From assembly GCA_013398955.1 (NCBI GenBank), contig VWPU01000934.1, forward strand, positions 62,001 to 126,000: DNA of 64,000 bases. The letters run 5' to 3'. The first letter of the stretch is position 1, and each line of letters opens with the position of its first letter. The translations under genes and the position numbers were made by a program. The notes below the pieces were generated by a model. It ran no database searches. It was not told the origin of the DNA and saw nothing but the letters and a program-made list of their open reading frames with translations. This DNA comes from Callaeas wilsoni (taxonomy: Eukaryota; Chordata; Aves; Passeriformes; Callaeidae). Below are positions 13,661 through 24,074 of this stretch, one piece after another.

Positions 13661-14339
13661 CAGTAAATTTATGCATGTAATTATAAATGATACTATACAG
13701 TCTTTATAGGCACAGAAGTCTGGCTTTCTTCACTTTTAGAGGAGGTCAATGCCTGTCTCTGCTCTCACGTTGCTAAAGTAGAAAGTAACGATAACTAAAT
13801 AAGCAAAGACTATATGTAAAAAAAATAATACTGGTCATATAAAACAGCAAGAATTGTATTAATCAACCATTCGATAAAGGCAGCCTGAATTGAGGAATTT
13901 TTTTACTTATACCTGCTTGACTAACACCTTTCACAACCTCAGTTTTTTTCAGAGATTTTTCTTATGTTACTTATGTTATGATTTTTCTTGATGTTTAAAT
14001 AACAAAACATTAAAAACATTTGTGTAAAACAAGCAAACAAAGCTCACTACCACTAACCTGTCTACAGTTCTAATATCAAAAACATCTTGTGCATTATATA
14101 TTGACCAGTACTGTGTATTTTTCATAATCTGTTCCATGTACATATTTGTTGCAGATTTGCAGTCATATAAGTCCAAGGATGCAGAGTCAGATCCTGAACT
14201 CCTTGAGAGCATAGCATATCCAAGGTCTTGGTGAGACTGACAGAGTAGCATGTAAAGCATATTTAAGATTTCAGGTTACTTCATTCTGGGAATTTAATAT
14301 AGATGTAACTTTTTATCCTCATGTCAGTTTATGGCATCA

Positions 14340-14438
14340 ACCAATCTCACAAAAGATGTCCTTGACCATGGTCAGGTATTTGGACAGGATGATATTTAGG
14401 GTCCCTTCCTAACCAAATAATTTTATAATTCTATGAAA
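14340..14438 (+). mobile_element. CR1 LINE, 3' terminal fragment
   Basis: The sense 3' end has 'GACAGGATGATATTTAGGGT', CCCTTCCTAACC and the terminal octamer ATTCTATG at 14428-14435. This is the standard CR1 tail layout (GGATGATCTTTAGAGGTCCCTTCCAACC then the octamer). It is strongly 5' truncated. Confidence 0.75.
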
Positions 14439-15039
14439 AAAATGGCTTTGAGAGATATGCAATAGAGTAGGGGAAAAACCTCTAAGCCTTGACCAAAATG
14501 CAATATGAAAATTCTACTGAATTGCTTGCAACAATTAATCAGAAACATAATCTTTGAGACTTTGAAGAGGGTTTTGCAGGTGTATGTGTTTAGGTTAATT
14601 GGTTTGTTTGAGGGTTTTTGGTTTTTTTTTTTTTGTGGTTTTTTTTTTAGTGTTTTAAGATTTTATTATACAGGATATTTTCTTAAGTTCCTTAAGTTTT
14701 TTTGGACATTTCCTTTTAACATGTGACATACAACTTCTCCATATGAGAGATCTATTCTTAGTTTCACAATGTCATCAGTGTTTTGAACACATAAATTAAA
14801 TATTAGTGGCAGTCTAAGAAGTGCACAGCTGAGTGTACAGCAAATGTCTTACATGCTGCCAGAGAAATCCCTCACAGACACAGAAATGCTATCCAAGTTT
14901 TATGAAGCTAAGAGGAAATAGGAATAAGATAGAAAAAAAAAATCTGCTTCTGACCATTCCCAGTGTTCAGGATCTTGAACCAAGTATCACATTAAAGCCC
15001 ACATCTTTCTTTATACATATTCTCAGCTTTTACGTGCCA
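14439..15039. other. Unique DNA with a T/G-rich tract
   Basis: Contains a T- and G-rich low-complexity tract at about 14600-14650 (T14, then TGTGG and another T run). Nothing else is recognised. Confidence 0.5.
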
Positions 15040-15092
15040 TGGATGCTGGGTAACAAACTAGCTGGATGGCCAGGCCCAGAGAGTGTTGGTGA

Positions 15093-15521
15093 ATGGAATT
15101 ACATCCAGTGGGTGGACAGTCACCAGTGGTGCTCCCCAGGGCTCAGTATTGGGGCCAGTTTATCTTTATTGATGATCTGAATGAGGAAACCAAGTGCACC
15201 CTCTGTCAGTTTGAGAACAACACCAAGCTGAGCGGGAGCGTTGATCTGCTGGAGGGCAGGAAGGCTCTGCAGAGGGATCAGGACAGGCTGGATCCATGGC
15301 CTGAGGGCAACTGTGTGAGGTTCAACATGGCCAAGAGCTGGGTCCTGCCCTTGGGTCACAACACCACCAGGCAGGGTTTCAGGCTTAGGACAGTGTCTGT
15401 TAAGCTGCCCAGCAGAAAAAGACCTTTGCATGTGGGTCAGCAGGAGCTGGACATGAGAACAGGTGTGCCAAGGTGGTCAGGAAGGCCAATGATAACCTGG
15501 CTTGTGTCAGCAATAGTGTGA
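15093..15521 (+). pseudogene. Degenerate CR1 ORF2 (reverse transcriptase, C-terminal part)
   Basis: The longest open piece reads FIDDLNEETKCTLCQFENNT, then LLEGRKALQRDQDRLDPW, then a NCVRFNMAKSWVLPLGHN segment. This matches the CR1 reverse-transcriptase series FINDLDEG...FADDTKLGG...LQRDLDRLD...FNKAKCRVLHLGHN. The catalytic FADD box has become FENN at 15210-15221, so both metal-binding aspartates of that motif are gone. The preceding GVPQGSVLGPLLF-like segment lies in a different frame (15093-15180), showing a frameshift. Downstream, stops and indels break the frame before the KGLEHKSYEERLREL region. The open 142 codons are a chance survivor of decay, not a functional protein. Confidence 0.85.
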
Positions 15522-15719
15522 CCAGCAGGACCAGAGCAGTGACTGTCCCCATGGGCTGGGTACAGGTGAGGCTGCACCTCCTGGGCCTCACATGACAGGA
15601 AGGACACTGGAGCATGTCCAGGGAAGGGCAACAGAGTTGGGCAAGGGTCTGGAGCACAAGTCTGATGAGGAGTGGCTGAGGGAGCTGCAGGAGCTCAGCC
15701 TGGAGAAAAGGAGGATCAA

Positions 15720-15771
15720 TAAATAATAAATAATATCAAAAAATAATAATAATTAATAAATAATAAATAAT
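15720..15771. repeat. AT-rich (AAT/AAAT) insertion flanked by 13-bp direct repeats
   Basis: The 13-mer AAAGGAGGATCAA occurs at 15707-15719 and again at 15772-15784. Between them lie 52 bp made only of A and T except for one C, mostly TAAATAAT and AATAAT steps. The CR1 consensus runs straight through this site with one copy of the 13-mer, so the insertion postdates the CR1. The direct repeats look like a target-site duplication; replication slippage is the alternative. Confidence 0.9.
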
Positions 15772-16117
15772 AAAGGAGGATCAACTTCTTGCTCTCTACA
15801 GCTCCCTGACAAGGGGTTGTAGCCATGTGGGGATCAGTTTCTTCTCTCAAGTAACAAATGATAGGGTGAGACGATATGTCTTCAATTTGCGCTAGAGATG
15901 TTTAGATTGGATATTTGTAAGATATTCTTCACTGAAAGGATGGTCAGGTATTGAAAAATGCTGTCCAGCCATGTGGTAAAATCACCATCCTTGGAAGAGC
16001 TTAAAAGACACGTGGATGCGGCTTCATAACACTCAGGGGCGTGGCTTAGTGGTAGACTTGGCAGTGCTGGACTTGATGATCTTACAGGTGTTTTCCAGCC
16101 TTAATGACTCTATGAAG

Positions 16118-19100
16118 AGGACAGCAAAAATAAAGAAGCAATGTCTGATAATGCTCAGGCTTCAGCCCTTTTCAAGACTCAATTTCCTCCCTCTGCTCTG
16201 CTGTAGAGGGTTAGCAGTGAAGGAGGACTCAGACCTGCCTTTCAGTTGCAGAGTGTAATTCTTCTTTTAACAAATACGAGAGGCAAAAAGGGGGATAGAG
16301 TGGATCAGAGGAAAGGTGATATGCTGCAGAACATTTGATTGTTATATTTTTTCTGTACATTAACTGTTCCACGGCCTTTTAAGTGTATATTTTAAGTGTA
16401 TATTCTTCCAAACTCATTTCACAAATACAGGCTCTCCAGTCTTCCTCATGGTATGTAGGAAACACTGAACTGCTGTACTTAGTTTGGTGAGGAAAAAACT
16501 CAGATTAACTACATGTTTAATGGCTACAGAAAGCTTTAATAACGATGTGTCTTACAATCCTCTACTTCTAAAGCAATAATTACAGACTTACTCTCTCATT
16601 CGCCATATGATGTATTTTATGATTTTTCACTTCCATTGCTCTGCCTTCTCCCTCCTCATGTTGTTTGCCATCTTTTAATTTGGCCTTGCAACACTTTTGC
16701 ATGTGTCAGTCTCAGGTTCCAGGCATCTGCAGGCATGGGAAGTCTGAATAGCAGGAGGTAATTATCCTTAATTTACAGACCAAGGTTATCCAAGATACAT
16801 ACAGTCTTGAACATAACAGGTCTACAGGGGTTTGTAAGACCTTCTGAGATTGTTAAAGTCGGGATTCTAAACACTGCTGATCTTTCTCCTCAATAACCAA
16901 AGGTTTGGACATGGAATAGGATCTTGAATTCAGATTTGTCCCTTAAAAGGTCTGCATGTCAATATGGAAAAATAACTAGCCTGCATATTCTCGGGAGCAG
17001 TTAATTACTTCTTTTCCTCTGAAGAAATAGAAGGGCTGTTTGTTTATCAGTTATGATGTCACTTTGCTTTGCAGTGGAACAGGTGGAAAGATATCATAGT
17101 AGCTTTTCATTCAAGGCATGGAAGAGCTCTAAACAATCAACTGCCACTATGTTTATGCTAGCAGAATGTGCCAAAAGTCCCTATTCTGGCACCAAACTAG
17201 ACTGGTACAAACACCCATTGTCCCTACTATTTAATACTTTAGTATGCCAAAAGACTAGTGTTATAAGCAACCAGCCCTTTCCTTATCCAGTCTGGCTTTT
17301 AAATTGGAAGACTAAGACTGAATTAGTTGTCCTTATCTCCCGTAGGTTTGGGATTTTTTAAAAAAAATTCATAATTGTATTTTGCAGCATGGAAACAGGA
17401 AGGGAGCTTGTCCTTGTGGTTCAGATCTCAATTAAATTCCTATCTCTAATTCAAACTCTGCATAAATCTCAGTACAAAGTAATTTATTTTCCTCAGTTTT
17501 CAAATATGATAATAAAATGCTGACATAGGAATCACAGTTTTCTTAGGTTCTTGAAAGCGTCAGTAGAAACAAACAAGTATTTCTGAGGGACAGTTTAGAC
17601 CACAGGCTTCCAAGAAAAGCAGCTACAATGAATCCAGGCCTAAAGTTCATGATTACGTTTGCTTTTTATCATAATTTTTAAAAACAGAGTAGAACCTATA
17701 AAATGTAGAACAGGTATTTTGGCCTTACAACTGGTTTCCAATTTAGAGTAGCATTCCTGTTGTGTGCATGAAGGAAAGCTGCCAGAGAATCACCACATGA
17801 TGAAGAGTAAAGGCTTTCAAACCACCAGCATCTTGATCATAGCTTTGTCTTTCAGTTTATGAAACTGAAAAGTCATCTAAAACCGGAAAAAGTTTGCTGC
17901 AGGTTCTTAAATACAATTTCTCTTCTTTATATCACTTAACAGTCCTTATCCCTTCTATAAATTCTTTTTTATATGCAGTCTATATGTAAATAAACTCTGT
18001 TTACTACTGTGATTGATATCTATATATACTTTAACCATGTGTGACTAGTCCAGCACAAAAAGATCTCCATGAAGACTGTTTAGAGTCACTGGAGGAGAAA
18101 GAATGTGTACTTTTTTTGTTGTTGCTCTGGTTCTTTTCCTTAATAAAGGACTTGCTCAGAAAAAAAGTATGAAAAAAGAAACGTTGAACGTGTGGATTGC
18201 AGGCAGCCTGTTCCTGACTGAGGTGAAGAGAAGCTGCATCATCATTTCAACCTCCATCCTTACCACCCGCAGAGTAAAAAATGAAATGTTGTCACGCATG
18301 ACAAGGATAAATTCACGCTTACCTTTGTCCATGAAAGGAAGGCAAGAAAAGTAAGGCTGGGAGGGAGGGATGGGGGAAAGAAATACAGAAAAGAAACCTT
18401 CAGCTAAATTTCAATTCCAGACATTACACGCATCCATAAAAGAAATGCCACCTCCCAGCAAGACACAGAGAGTAGCAGTGAGCAGCTAAACTTCTTGGCC
18501 TCCAAAAGAAATGAAGGTAGACAAACCTCTTATTCCTTGGGGCTAAACTTTTGAGCAGACAGAAAAGGAAAGACAAACACTATCCAAAGTGGCATAAGGG
18601 TCAGGAGGCTTCAAAATAAATATAAATACCTTCAGTGTAGACATTTGGGTTAGTTATCCTTTGTTCCTATGAATAGCAATGAAGGGAAATAAGCACTTAT
18701 ACACCACACCCATCTTTAAGATGTCTATATAGTTCTGATCAACAGAAAACTAGAAGGGTCAATCTCTTCCCTCTCTCTGCTAACCACGAATCTAAATTAC
18801 ATTATCAATCTACTTTGCAGATATGAAAAGATAAGTGAGTAACTCCACTGCAGGATGTCTTTGCAGAAAAGCAGAGCTGGAGATATGCATGCCAAACGAG
18901 TCCTGACTTAGTCCGTGCTCACCAGAACGCCAGACAGATCACCAGGCAGGTCTGTGCCCTGCCACCTCTGGGGTGATAGCCCACATCTGGTCTGTGCCTA
19001 GGCATATGTCCAGGCAGTGACAATATTAGGAATAAATAAGTCTGAAGACAAGCTTATGCTTGTTCTTAATTGAACTTGAAAGAAGAGATTAATCTTGATA

Positions 19101-20032
19101 ATTCAAGTCTGTTGTTAGACTTGGTGATGGAAAGTTTTTAAAGTCCAGCCCTTGTAGTCTAAAACAAGGTGATATAAAGGTTCCCTGCCTGTATCCCTTA
19201 ATTAAAGGGATTGCCAAGTGTTCATGAAATAAGTTAATTGCTCTGCAACACAGTTCTGTAAACAACACATAAAATATCTGTCTTCTGTTTGGATCTTAAC
19301 TGTACCATTTCATATTTCAGACCAGTAAAATCAGTATGTCAGGACTGTTGTTTTTCTACAGTATCGTAATATTTTTACAATAACTGCATTTAATTGGTTC
19401 CCCAGATCATTTGTAGATGTAATATAGCTGAAACCATTGAGATTTCTGGGTACATTGTTAATAAACCTTGAAATATAAATTTTTTATGGAGGTTTGGAAA
19501 TATCTTAGAAATATTTATTCACACTGAGTGGCTCTGTAAGGTGCAGGTCAGGACCACATTTTAATGACTATGACTACTCCACTTTGAAGACTATAGCCTG
19601 CTATTGTTTCTTCTTAGCAGAGTTAACTCAAGTGGTGGGGATCAAAGATTTGTGTTGTAGGTATGAGATTCAGCCCAGGCTGATTCTCTGTGATTGGAAA
19701 CATTGCCTTCAGCATTGTGGAAGGATGAGGTTTCTGTCTAGTTGCATAACAGTAACCCTGTTTCTGTCTTTTTTTAATGACATCTTCACAGCTGGACTGA
19801 CATAAGTGCTTTTGGGGTGTGTGTGTGTGTGTGTGTCATCTTTTTTTTCTTAATAGAGCTCATACTGCTGATATCTCTGTTATTTGTATGGTTTGGGGTT
19901 TCTCTTCATTCACTAATGCAGCCACAATTTCCATTTCAATAATAAATCTAACAGAAACAGGAACTATAACAATTATATGACAAGAAAAAGAACCCTGAAA
20001 AACATGAATGAAATAGCTGGGGAAGTACTATA
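16118..20032. other. Gene-free unique DNA
   Basis: No recognised gene or transposon. The (GT)10 at 19817 is listed separately. Somewhat GC-richer sequence with a few CpGs sits at 18870-19020, unassigned. Open frames are at most 102 codons (17053-17361) and carry no recognisable domain. Confidence 0.55.
19817..19836. repeat. (GT)10 microsatellite
   Basis: Uninterrupted GT dinucleotides between GGG and CATC. Confidence 0.92.
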
Positions 20033-20087
20033 AAGGGAAGGGAAGGGAAGGGAAGGGAAGGGAAGGGAAGGGAAGGGAAGGGAAGGG
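20033..20087. repeat. (AAGGG)11 pentanucleotide microsatellite
   Basis: Eleven perfect AAGGG units with purines only on the plus strand, followed by AAATTAAATT. Regularly spaced GGG triplets make G-quadruplex or triplex formation possible on the plus strand (inference). Confidence 0.97.
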
Positions 20088-20154
20088 AAATTAAATTTAG
20101 GATTTACGAGTTTTTGTTCAAAAAATTAGCATGTATGTGTTATAACAGAGAAGG

Positions 20155-20292
20155 AGGGTTTTTTTGGCAGCTTTTTAAATATCTAAATATTTTGTTATAT
20201 GTAGGAATGCTGGTTTTTTTGTTGTTTGGTTTGGTTTTGGTTTTTGGGTTTTTTTTTATATTATTATTTTTATTTTTTTATTTTTCTTTCGA
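20155..20292. repeat. T/G-rich low-complexity tract
   Basis: Repeated GGTTTT, TTTGG and T-run steps, ending in TTATTATTTTTATTTTTTTA. It generates spurious Phe/Leu-rich frames at 20114-20341. Confidence 0.75.
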
Positions 20293-20664
20293 TTCCTCTC
20301 CCCTACCATGTACTTACCCATTTTGCTTCATGCCTCATTAGGGTGCCAAGTCTAAACAGCCAGCTGGATGTGCCTGGCCTGTGTATGAGCATCCCTGCAC
20401 CATTGTTCTGTTCGCTAGCACTGCTCCCTCTCTCCCCTTTGAAGCTGCTCCAAAGGAACTTTATCCCTCTGTTCCAGCTGCCATTTCATTAAGCCCTTGC
20501 TTCACAGGATTTCCACAACCATTGACACATCAGAGCAAGGATGTAGCCATTAAAATAATGAAGGGGGGGGGAAAAGAGAGAGGAAAAAAGAGAGGAGAGC
20601 AGTTCTGAAGTGAAAATTGAAAAGGAGTACAAGGTTATTTAAAAAATAAAAAGCCAGGTATAAC

Positions 20665-21371
20665 CTTTCTTTCTTTCTTTCTTTCTATCTTTCTTTCTTT
20701 CTATCTTTCTTTCTTTCTATCTTTCTTTCTTTCTATCTTTCTTTCTTTCTATCTTTCTTTCTTTCTATCTTTCTTTCTTTCTATCTTTCTTTCTTTCTAT
20801 CTTTCTTTCTTTCTATCTTTCTTTCTTTCTATCTTTCTTTCTTTCTATCTTTCTTTCTTTCTATCTTTCTTTCTTTCTATCTTTCTTTCTTTCTATCTTT
20901 CTTTCTTTCTATCTTTCTTTCTTTCTATCTTTCTTTCTTTCTATCTTTCTTTCTTTCTATCTTTCTTTCTTTCTATCTTTCTTTCTTTCTATCTTTCTTT
21001 CTTTCTATCTTTCTTTCTTTCTATCTTTCTTTCTTTCTATCTTTCTTTCTTTCTATCTTTCTTTCTTTCTATCTTTCTTTCTTTCTATCTTTCTTTCTTT
21101 CTATCTTTCTTTCTTTCTATCTTTCTTTCTTTCTATCTTTCTTTCTTTCTATCTTTCTTTCTTTCTATCTTTCTTTCTTTCTATCTTTCTTTCTTTCTAT
21201 CTTTCTTTCTTTCTATCTTTCTTTCTTTCTATCTTTCTTTCTTTCTATCTTTCTTTCTTTCTATCTTTCTTTCTTTCTATCTTTCTTTCTTTCTATCTTT
21301 CTTTCTTTCTATCTTTCTTTCTTTCTATCTTTCTTTCTTTCTATCTTTCTTTCTTTCTATCTTTCTTTCTT

Positions 21372-21402
<31 letters not shown>
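20665..21402. repeat. TTTC/TATC microsatellite with 16-bp higher-order unit, 44 marked copies
   Basis: After four plain TTTC units, the motif CTAT appears at 20685-20688 and then every 16 bp to 21373-21376. That gives 44 occurrences and 43 identical 16-bp steps of CTATCTTTCTTTCTTT. Reading every line, I see no substitution or phase change. It ends in about seven plain TTTC units. The array is wholly pyrimidine on the plus strand except for the single A in each unit. Such regularity indicates expansion of the 16-mer as a unit rather than single tetranucleotide slippage. Confidence 0.97.
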
Positions 21403-21404
<2 letters not shown>

Positions 21405-21641
21405 TTTTCTTTTCTTTTTCTTCTCTTTTTGTCTCTTTTCGTCTCTTTTCTCTCTTTTTCTCTTTCTCTTTTCTCTTTCACTTTCTCTTTGTCTTTCTCT
21501 TTGCCTTTCTCTTTCTCTTTCCTTTTCTCTTTATTTCTCTCTTTCTTTCCTTTCTTTCCTTTTTTTCCTTTGTCCTTTTCTCTCTCTTTCTCTCTCTCTT
21601 TCTCTTTCTTCTTCTCTCCTTCTCTCTCTCCCTTTCACATT
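21403..21641. repeat. Polypyrimidine tract, degenerate TTTC/CTCT
   Basis: Continues the array with irregular TTTCT, CTCTTT and TTTTTCTC steps, with scattered G and A. Together with the array it forms about 975 bp of near-continuous pyrimidine on the plus strand. The Arg/Lys-rich minus frame and Phe/Ser-rich plus frame here are artefacts. Confidence 0.9.
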
Positions 21642-22530
21642 TTCTCTGTTTATCAGTCCTTGGTTTCCTCATTATTTAACTCCTTTGCAGACTTTTGCTC
21701 TTTTAGAAACTTCACACACATGTGTGTGCAAACAGAGACAGACAATCACAATTTCAGCACGTCTAGTGGTTGTCTCTAGACCTCCTTCCCAACCCTTTCT
21801 TCACAACAGAGAGGTCCAGAAGCAGATTTTTTTTTCTTTCTATGAGGCTCAATCTTCCCAAGAGGAAGGTCACAGTCCAGGTGAGGGGGTTTTTTTGTCA
21901 GAACTCAAGGATGGTAAAAGCAAAACCCCTTGTCTGAGCGTGTCTCAATTTCTTTTATGTCCTTGGAGGAAAACAACACACCTTGCAATCCAGTTTTTGA
22001 AAAGGACTGGAACTCTATATGGGAGTTTAGCAGTTGTGAAATATAGTTTTCAGAGGTGCACCATGACAATCAGCATTTGCAAAGGCTTGTACTGCATATT
22101 GAGGAAAATCAGTTTTTAACTCTGAGTGCAAATCACCTCATCACTATTCCTACTTTAAATAAAAGAAGTTAGGTGAGAGGCAACTCACACTGAAAACCAT
22201 CAAACTCCTTTCCAAATCCTTCAGAATATCTTATTTTGTTGAACAAAGTCCAATTCAGCCTGAATAATTTTGTCAGGATTGCACCCAAAAATCAGAAAAT
22301 TTTTTTGCCAGTTTCAGTATATGTCACCTCTAGAATTCTTCCATAATCATTAGAAAATATAGGGAGCTCTGAAAGTACAACTTAGTCCGTATAAAATTTG
22401 AATTAATTGTGGAAGACACCTCTTTCCACCCAATGACTAGAAAGAAAGCCACCTCTTCTTAGTTCCCTACTTAGGCACCTCAGTTAATTGCCTAAATTTA
22501 GCTAGGAAAAATCTAGGCCAGAGCAGATCC
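21642..22530. other. Gene-free unique DNA
   Basis: A 144-codon plus frame at 21685-22119 has no recognised domain and no start context or splice signals that I can support. I treat it as chance. Confidence 0.5.
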
Positions 22531-22615
22531 TGCAAGGTCACACAGCATGATTATGACAGAGCTGGGATTCAGATCACAGGGGTCCTAGTCCCAGGCAATG
22601 CTATTACAAGACAGT
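22531..22615 (-). mobile_element. Ancient MIR/tRNA-SINE-like or related amniote repeat (candidate)
   Basis: The phrase order 'GCAAGGTCACACAGCATGA', then 'GACAGAGCTGGGATTCAGAT' and 'GGTCCTAGTCCCAGGCAATG', matches the reverse strand of the ancient SINE body ('AAGGTCACACAGCTAGTAAG' then 'GGCAGAGCCGGGATTCGAAC'). It is short and diverged. The exact family is not determined. Confidence 0.5.
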
Positions 22616-22800
22616 CTTTCCTCCAAGTAATTAATTCTCATTTTGAAGGTTTCAGCTGAGGTAGTGGTACAGAGCCACTATTTGTCTTGTGTAATTATTC
22701 ATGCTACTATCCGTAAAAACCTTAGAAATAAGTCATGAATATGTTTATGAGCCTTTTTATTCTTAAGTGTTTTGAACTTCAGCTCCTTTATATTTTTATT

Positions 22801-22832
22801 CATATATATATATATATACATATATATACTTA
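22801..22832. repeat. (TA)n microsatellite
   Basis: CATATATATATATATATACA followed by a second short TATATATA run. Confidence 0.9.
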
Positions 22833-23002
22833 CATATGAATATACATCTGTGTGTTCCCACATGGATGTGTCAGAAATATTTCTATTGAAGGAACTACTA
22901 CACTTATAGTTTATTTTGATTTTATAAGACTTAGTTTTTTACAGTGTTGACAAAAACTTTTCAAAATATTTTTCTTTTTGTCTTTTTCCCTATATCACTC
23001 TC

Positions 23003-23109
<107 letters not shown>

Positions 23110-23285
23110 GCAGGCACATCTGCCCTATGGATGAATTTATTTCCTCAATCTCATGGTACAATATTGCATTTCAGTTGTCACTTTTGATTTATCGTTACTT
23201 TAAACATTAAATCTTCCTTTGCATTTTTATTGGTTTCATTAAAAACATTCTGCTCGGCTTTTCATTTATAACCTATATCCAGGGG

Positions 23286-23309
23286 AAAAAAAAAAAAAAA
23301 AAAAAAAAA
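23286..23309. repeat. A24 homopolymer
   Basis: Run of 24 A followed by GAACAAAAAAAC. It lies only 180 bp from the T98 run and has the opposite strand sense. Confidence 0.92.
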
Positions 23310-23918
23310 GAACAAAAAAACATCCCAGCTTCTGCCTGTCTCTCCTTTCGTCTCCTCTGTCTCACTCAGGAGGCTGCCTTTCAATTTCACCCATTTTTCC
23401 AGGTGATAAAGTCAAAGCAATCCACTAGCCACATGTGAATAAAATAAATACATTTTATACTTAGATTTTTTGTTACAAACAGAGTTTGTAAAAACATTTA
23501 TTAAACCTAATAACTTTTGTGTTTAATGAAGCACAGAGCATATGTCAGAAGTATGGTGTCCAAAAGGCAGAAGCACTGAATAGTTTATCTGGCAAATGTG
23601 TTACACAAGGTTTGACCCTTAAATTGAGCACTGGGAGAGATAAATAGGGTAATCAAAAGCACTCCCTTACAGTCACATGAACTTGGAGCCATCTGGTCAA
23701 AGCAAAAATAAATCAGTAATGCAACTGGAAATTATCTGTAAAGACCTTTGGGGATTGGTTGAAGCATTACTACAGTCTCTTTCATATCAGAGAATTAGGA
23801 AGAAAAGAAAATGGAAAAAAAAAATTCAACAAAAAGCCCGAAACAAGAAAACTGCATGTAAAGATGATGAAAGTGACCCTAATTAACACAAAGGCCAAGA
23901 AACCAAAAAAGTACTCTT

Positions 23919-24074
23919 TCTTTTTTTTTTTTTATCTTTTTTTTGGTTTAAAATTTTTTCTTTCAGGATAAAAAAAAAACAAAAAAAAAAAAATTTTTTT
24001 TTTTTTTTAGTCTGGAATGAAAGATTTTGATCCAATAAGATGATTAACAATTCCAACCAAAAAAAAAAAAAAAA
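23919..24074. repeat. Cluster of T and A homopolymers including A13T15 palindrome
   Basis: T-rich block at 23919-23960, A9CA13 directly abutting T15 at 23972-24008, then A16 at 24059-24074. The A13/T15 junction at 23993/23994 is a perfect self-complementary sequence with no spacer. Confidence 0.9.

Larger units (their letters stand above)
15040..16117 (+). mobile_element. CR1 LINE, 3' kilobase with broken ORF2 end and 3' UTR
   Basis: This is the best preserved CR1 in the window. It runs in sense from the middle of the reverse-transcriptase ORF (a region matching GGTGTTCCCCAGGGCTCAGT-type CR1 sequence at 15126-15150) through 'CTGGAGGGCAGGAAGGCTCT', 'GAGGAGTGGCTGAGGGAGCT' and the UTR phrase 'GGCAGTGCTGGACTTGATGA'. 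It ends in a degenerate octamer (ACTCTATG, about 16107-16114). The 5' part is missing, which is the normal outcome of incomplete CR1 reverse transcription. Compared with the recalled consensus it has several small deletions, and it is interrupted at 15720-15771 by a 52-bp AT-rich insertion. The element is not mobile: it lacks most of ORF2 and all of ORF1. Confidence 0.92.

Noticed and set aside
15400..15657. Minus-strand frames over the CR1
   Set aside because: Shadow frames of the plus-strand CR1 ORF2 remnant.
20665..21402. CRISPR array or satellite with spacers
   Set aside because: There are no unique spacers; every unit is the same 16-mer, and the setting is a vertebrate genome.
21429..21779. 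116-codon Phe/Ser-rich plus frame and 64-codon Arg/Lys-rich minus frame
   Set aside because: Translations of the degenerate polypyrimidine tract. A run of hydrophobic residues here is not evidence of a membrane protein.
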